The position numbers were made by a program, and so were the translations under genes. DNA of 64,000 nt from Chitinophaga sp. sic0106 (GTDB lineage: Bacteria; Bacteroidota; Bacteroidia; Chitinophagales; Chitinophagaceae). The first letter of the stretch is position 1. Every line of letters begins with the position of its first letter. The stretch spans positions 124,001 through 188,000 of the forward strand of contig NZ_JAHUWJ010000014.1 of the NCBI RefSeq assembly GCF_019219075.1, written 5' to 3'. This document shows, in pieces, positions 59,773-64,000 of this stretch. The notes under the pieces were generated by a model. The model saw only the letters and a program-made list of their open reading frames with translations, was not told the origin of the DNA and did not search any database.

Positions 59773-62700
59773 TCGTGACTATGCGCTTTGTGTTTGCCGG
59801 AAATATAGGTGTATACGGCCGGTATAACCAGTAATGTAAGAATCAGTGAAAACAGGATACCACCTACTACCACAATCCCCAGTGGCACGCGGCTGGTAGC
59901 GGCGGCGCCCAGGCTCATCGCAATAGGCAGTGCGCCCAGCGAAGTGGCCAGGCTCGTCATCAGGATCGGGCGTAAACGCTGGGAAGCGGCTTCTATCACA
60001 GCTTCTACCTTCGCCATGCCCTGCTCCCTTTTCTGGTTGGTAAACTCAATGATTAAGATACCATTTTTTGTTACCAGCCCTATGAGCATGATCATGCCTA
60101 TTTCAGAGAAAATATTGAGGGTATGACCAAACACCCACAAACTCAGCAAAGCGCCTGCCAGTGCCAGTGGTACCGTTAGCATGATAGTGAGCGGATCAAT
60201 GAAACTTTCGAACTGTGCGGCCAGTACCAAATAGATCAGCAGCAGGGCTAACCCGAACGCAAACACGATGTTGGAAGAGCTTTCCGCATAATCGCGGGAA
60301 GGGCCGGACAGGGAGGTCTGGAAGGACTCATCGAGCAGCCGGTTTGAAATGGCCTGCATGGCTTTGATACCATCGCCTACGGTATGGCCGGGCGATAGTG
60401 AAGCAGATATGGTGGCCGATTTATACCTGTTATAGTGATACAGGATGGCCGGGTTGGTACCTTCCTGCAGGTGTACCACTGCATCCAGCGGCAGCAGGTT
60501 GCCCCTGTTGTTACGCACATACAGGTTATTGATATCGTTAGGTTTGTTGCGGTTATCCCAGGCCACCTGCCCTATTACCTGGTACTGGTAACCGTTCATG
60601 ATGAAATATGCCATACGCCCGCCGCTGAAAGCTGCTTGTGCAGCACGGATTACATCCGATGCGTACAGGCCCAGGTCGCGGGTTTTGGTACGATCCAACG
60701 AGAGCTGCACTTCCGGCTTAGTAAACTTCAGGTTTACATCTACGTTCGCGAAGGTTTTATCGTTTCTGGCTTCATCCAGGAATTTAGGAATGATTTCACG
60801 GAGCCTGGTAAGGTCCGTTGTTTGCAGCACAAACTGCACGGGCAATGCAGCTTTAGAGCCGGAGCCTACAGCAATCGTTTGTTCCTGTACTGCAAATATG
60901 CGGGCATCATTAAAGCGGGAAAGCTTGTTCTGCAAGTCGTTGGCAATATCGTTTTGCGAACGGATTCTATCCTGCGGGGCAATGAGCCCTACACGCGGCT
61001 GCGCCTGGTTCACGGCCCCACCGCCACCACCTCCTCCGCCACCGGGAGTTCTGGCAAATACAAAATCACGTTCTGGCAGGGAGTCATATAAATAATCGGA
61101 GATCCGGTCGGTAATAGATTGCATAGCTTCGAAGCTGGTACCTTCCGGTGCGGTTACCTGGAAACGTATGCTGCTCCTGTCTTCCAGCGGTGCAATTTCG
61201 CTTTTAAGGCTATTTAAAATCAGGTAAATAATCACGCCGCACACGGCTACAATTACCCAGGCCACCCAGCGTATTTTCATAAAGCCTTCCAGCAACCGCT
61301 TATACCCTGATTCCATGCCCTGGAAAAAAGGCTCTGTTTTCAGGTAGAATTTCGAATGCTGCGCATCTTTGCGGTTCAGTACTACGTTGAGTACCGGCGT
61401 GATGGTGAGCGATACGAATGCGGAGATCAGCACCGCGGCGGCCAGCACTACTCCAAATTCGCGGAAGAGGCGGCCCACAAAGCCTTCCAGGAATATCACC
61501 GGCAAAAACACCACTGCCAGTGTGATAGAGGTAGATATTACCGCAAAAAATATTTCCTTGCTGCCTTCCAGTGCAGCCTGGTGGATGGGCATGCCTTCCT
61601 CCATTTTGCGGAAGATGTTTTCCGTTACCACAATACCATCGTCCACCACGAGGCCGGTGGCCAGTACGATGCCCAGCAGTGTAAGGATGTTGAGACTAAA
61701 GCCGGCGGCATACATCACAAAAAATGTTGCGATGAGGGAGATAGGAATATCTATCAGCGGGCGCACGGCTATCAGCCAGTTTCTGAAGAAAAAGAAGATC
61801 ACCAGTACCACAAGTGCAAATGCAATCATCAGTGTTTCTTCTACTTCTTCGAGCGACTGCCGTATGATTTTAGTGTTATCAATCAGTACTTTAAACTGGA
61901 TATCGGACTTATTAGATTTCTCGATGGCTTCCAGGCGTTTGTAGAATTCATCGGCGATTTCTACGTTGTTGGCGCCGGGCTGTGGGGTGATAGCGAGTCC
62001 TACGGCGTTCACGCCATTATATTTCCAGCTCTGTTCATATTTTTCCGGGCCCAGCTCCACTTTGGCCACATCAGACAGGCGGATGATGCCGCTGCTGTCT
62101 TCCCGGATAATCAGGTCGCGGAATTCTTTTTCTGTGGTGAGTCGCCCCAGTGTTCGTATAGTCAGCTCCGTTTCTGTTCCATATATTTTTCCCGGGGGGA
62201 GATCTATGTTTTCGTTGTTAAGGGCGGTGCTTACATCGGTAAAGGCTACGTTATAGGTACTCATTTTGTCGGGGTCCAGCCACAGGCGCATGGCGTAGCG
62301 TTTTTGTCCGAGAATGTTGATGGAACTAACGTTATTGATAGTCTGGAACTGTTGCTGGAGAACATTTTCGGCGTAGTCGCTCAATTCCATCAATCCTTTG
62401 GTGGGGCTTTGTACGGCCAGGATGAGGATGAAGTCGGCGTTGGCGTCTGCTTTGGTAACCACTGGTGGTGCGTCGATATCCTGTGGGAGGTTACGTTGAG
62501 CTTGTCCAACTTTATCGCGCACGTCGGAGGCGGCGGCTTCCAGGTCTACCCCGAGGTTGAATTCCACGGTGATGGCGCTGCTGCCGATAGAGCTGGAGGA
62601 GGTGATGGTGCGGATGCCGGGGATACCGTTGATTTGTTTTTCCAACGGTTCGGTGATCTGGCTTTCTATAATATCAGCGTTGGCGCCGGTGTAGGAGGTG

Positions 62701-62843
62701 GAAACGGTGATGATGGGCGGGTCGATGGCCGGATAATCGCGTATAGCCAGGAAGGTGAATCCTACCACTCCAAACAGTATGAGTGCCAGGTTCATTACGG
62801 TGGCCATTACCGGCCTTTTCAGCGACAGCTCCGAGATATTCAT
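59769..62843 (-). CDS. RND efflux pump (HAE1/AcrB type)
   Basis: A 1024-aa inner-membrane proton antiporter with 12 helices and two large periplasmic loops. Proton-relay Asp-Asp is in TGLVVDDGIVVTENIFRKME (helix 4), and the Lys partner in GLVTKNGILIIEFTNQKREQ (helix 10). The porter domain opens TVSTSYTGANADIIESQIT. An unusual nine-Gly run occurs at about 599-607, at the start of the second periplasmic loop. It exports drugs or bile-salt-like compounds through the adaptor and TolC encoded beside it. Start and stop each overlap neighbouring genes. Confidence 0.95.
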   Translation of the reverse strand: MNISELSLKRPVMATVMNLALILFGVVGFTFLAIRDYPAIDPPIITVSTSYTGANADIIESQITEPLEKQINGIPGIRTITSSSSIGSSAITVEFNLGVDLEAAASDVRDKVGQAQRNLPQDIDAPPVVTKADANADFILILAVQSPTKGLMELSDYAENVLQQQFQTINNVSSINILGQKRYAMRLWLDPDKMSTYNVAFTDVSTALNNENIDLPPGKIYGTETELTIRTLGRLTTEKEFRDLIIREDSSGIIRLSDVAKVELGPEKYEQSWKYNGVNAVGLAITPQPGANNVEIADEFYKRLEAIEKSNKSDIQFKVLIDNTKIIRQSLEEVEETLMIAFALVVLVIFFFFRNWLIAVRPLIDIPISLIATFFVMYAAGFSLNILTLLGIVLATGLVVDDGIVVTENIFRKMEEGMPIHQAALEGSKEIFFAVISTSITLAVVFLPVIFLEGFVGRLFREFGVVLAAAVLISAFVSLTITPVLNVVLNRKDAQHSKFYLKTEPFFQGMESGYKRLLEGFMKIRWVAWVIVAVCGVIIYLILNSLKSEIAPLEDRSSIRFQVTAPEGTSFEAMQSITDRISDYLYDSLPERDFVFARTPGGGGGGGGGAVNQAQPRVGLIAPQDRIRSQNDIANDLQNKLSRFNDARIFAVQEQTIAVGSGSKAALPVQFVLQTTDLTRLREIIPKFLDEARNDKTFANVDVNLKFTKPEVQLSLDRTKTRDLGLYASDVIRAAQAAFSGGRMAYFIMNGYQYQVIGQVAWDNRNKPNDINNLYVRNNRGNLLPLDAVVHLQEGTNPAILYHYNRYKSATISASLSPGHTVGDGIKAMQAISNRLLDESFQTSLSGPSRDYAESSSNIVFAFGLALLLIYLVLAAQFESFIDPLTIMLTVPLALAGALLSLWVFGHTLNIFSEIGMIMLIGLVTKNGILIIEFTNQKREQGMAKVEAVIEAASQRLRPILMTSLATSLGALPIAMSLGAAATSRVPLGIVVVGGILFSLILTLLVIPAVYTYISGKHKAHSHE

Positions 62844-63886
62844 CAGTTCTCCAGTTGTTTAATTTCCCTGACTTTTAGGATACCATTTGGGCGGGCGAAG
62901 AGCACGCCGGTGACCACAACGGTGTCACCGCTGGTAACGCCGCTGGTGACTTCCACGCTGGATGCCTGGCGCACGCCTGTTTGTACGCTCACAAAGGAGG
63001 CGCGACCATTTTTAACAACGATCACCTTATTATTTTTATCCTCGGGGATGAGTGCGTTTGTAGGAACCAGGATGGCTTTACTATGCGAACCTGCATCAAC
63101 GTAAATTTTGGCGAAGCCGCCGGGATGGGCGGAAACGTTAGGCAGCATCACGCGTACAACGAGGTTGCGGGTAGCGGCGTTGGCCTGGGGTTCCACGGCG
63201 ATGATGGTGGCATTGATCATTTTGCCGGAAGTGGCATCCATGGCTACCTGTACTTTATTACCCTTTTTAACGAGGTAATTATATTGCTCCGGGATGGTGA
63301 AATCGATTTTGAGTGTGTTGGTTGTTTGCAGGGTGGCGATGATGTTGGTGGGACTAACGTAGGCGCCTATACTAACTTGCCGGAGCCCTATCACACCAGT
63401 AAACGGAGCTTTTACGACTGTTTTATCGATCAGTGCCTGGTAATAGGCGATATCAGAGCGGAGGCCCTGGAGCTGGTTGAGGGCGGCATCATAATCAGCC
63501 TGATTTATACCATTGATTGCCAATAGTTTTCTGAGTCTTTCTTCCGTTTTAACGGCCAGGTCCAGTTGTACTTTGGCTTTTTCCTGTTGTGCCACAAGGT
63601 CAGCATCATTAATTCTGGCGATGACCGTGCCTTTTTGAACGAGTGCCCCTTCCGGCACATTCAGATAGGTGATGCGCCCGCTGGTTTCGGGGTGCAGCTC
63701 TACAAATTCGTTAGCGACAACAGTTCCGTTGGCTTCTACGATATTGCTGATAGTGCGTGGATTTGCAACAATAACATCTACCACAATAGGACCGGATTCT
63801 TTGGCTGCCGGTTGTTTACGGTGCCCACAGGATGCAAAGGCGACTATCACCATAACCAGTAATACAGACAGAAAATTTTTACTCAT
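62843..63886 (-). CDS. RND efflux periplasmic adaptor (membrane fusion protein)
   Basis: A 347-aa lipoprotein (lipobox IVAFASCGHR, Cys about 20). Lipoyl half-motifs GRITYLNVPEGALVQKGTVIARI and KAPFTGVIGLRQVSIGAYVS flank a coiled-coil hairpin (about 95-150), followed by beta-barrel and membrane-proximal domains. It links the pump to TolC. It is the first gene of the operon adaptor-pump-tolC and overlaps the pump start by one base. The 114 bp before it (63887-64000) contain an AT-rich promoter region with the repeated GTTTTAAC/GTTTAAC elements. Confidence 0.94.
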   Translation of the reverse strand: MSKNFLSVLLVMVIVAFASCGHRKQPAAKESGPIVVDVIVANPRTISNIVEANGTVVANEFVELHPETSGRITYLNVPEGALVQKGTVIARINDADLVAQQEKAKVQLDLAVKTEERLRKLLAINGINQADYDAALNQLQGLRSDIAYYQALIDKTVVKAPFTGVIGLRQVSIGAYVSPTNIIATLQTTNTLKIDFTIPEQYNYLVKKGNKVQVAMDATSGKMINATIIAVEPQANAATRNLVVRVMLPNVSAHPGGFAKIYVDAGSHSKAILVPTNALIPEDKNNKVIVVKNGRASFVSVQTGVRQASSVEVTSGVTSGDTVVVTGVLFARPNGILKVREIKQLEN

Positions 63887-64000
63887 CCGCCGGGCTAGTT
63901 TGGTAAAAAAAGTGAACGTGAATAAAGATAGACAATTAAAACCGCTAAAAGTTTAACCAGTTTTAACAGGATGCTAACAAAGTAAAGCCTGCCGGTGTTG

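Noticed and set aside
61356..63104. 582-codon open frame on plus, opposite the RND pump and adaptor genes
   Set aside because: It is antisense to two clear genes. Its product is His/Tyr/Gly-rich without domains, which is the usual mirror of a GC-rich coding strand.
1..64000. CRISPR arrays, tRNA or rRNA genes, and insertion sequences
   Set aside because: I saw no regularly spaced 25-40 bp repeats, no cloverleaf with a GGTTCGAATCC-type arm, and no transposase frame.

Overview
The window is a 64 kb piece of a Bacteroidota chromosome, most likely Chitinophaga or a close relative (Chitinophagaceae). The evidence is the gene families present (SusC/SusD, a FecI-FecR-TonB receptor locus, DUF4249, DUF1080, tandem secreted Chitinophagaceae-type proteins, an ebo cluster), weak or absent Shine-Dalgarno sequences, and TAnnTTTG-like -7 promoter boxes. 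I see no tRNA, rRNA, CRISPR array or intact insertion sequence.

Layout. 1-6.5 kb: a CbpA-like J-protein with a partial gene overlapping its end, then a glutamate acid-resistance operon on the minus strand (gadB, gadC, a DcaP-like porin, periplasmic glutaminase glsA). 6.8-12.2 kb: a small orphan gene and a surface-signalling locus (ECF sigma, FecR anti-sigma, STN-containing TonB receptor, DUF4249 lipoprotein). 12.2-13.5 kb: pyrD. 13.5-15.1 kb: an AT-rich accessory island with 17-bp iterons, a PARP-like ADP-ribosyltransferase, a 65-aa partner gene, a broken paralogue of that partner, a possible 28-codon leader ORF and diverged flanking direct repeats. 15.2-19 kb: rsmE, a MATE transporter and dnaB. 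19.0-19.5 kb: a non-coding region with four DnaA-box-like sites, three of them exactly 22 bp apart; genes on both sides mainly point away from it, so it is a candidate oriC. 19.5-27.5 kb: pheT, a coiled-coil protein, zapA, rny, a DUF1080 protein, an SDR, a nucleosidase and a methyltransferase. 27.6-33 kb: an ABC permease, scpB with a very acidic tail, atpG and a DJ-1/PfpI protein. 33.3-39.6 kb: a double DUF1080 protein, a DUF885 protein, two tandem secreted paralogues, an MmcQ/YjbR protein and a TauE/SafE permease. 39.8-50.3 kb: a Gfo/Idh/MocA oxidoreductase and a complete eboABCDEF set, split into eboABC and eboDEF by a TPR histidine kinase on the opposite strand. 50.8-57.5 kb: a cytochrome c/VCBS lipoprotein and a SusD-SusC pair. 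58-64 kb: a TMEM220-like protein and an RND efflux operon (adaptor, pump, TolC).

How the genes work together. The gad operon has every step to turn external glutamine into glutamate and ammonia, import glutamate, decarboxylate it with proton consumption, and export GABA. The FecI/FecR/TonB locus should sense and import an unknown ligand. The ebo genes belong to a family set linked in cyanobacteria to moving a metabolite precursor to the periplasm; its product here is unknown. The strongest candidates for undescribed biology are the ADP-ribosyltransferase island (13.5-15.1 kb), the DnaA-box array (19.2 kb) and the kinase-split ebo cluster. All functional calls rest on reading motifs by eye; no database search was run.
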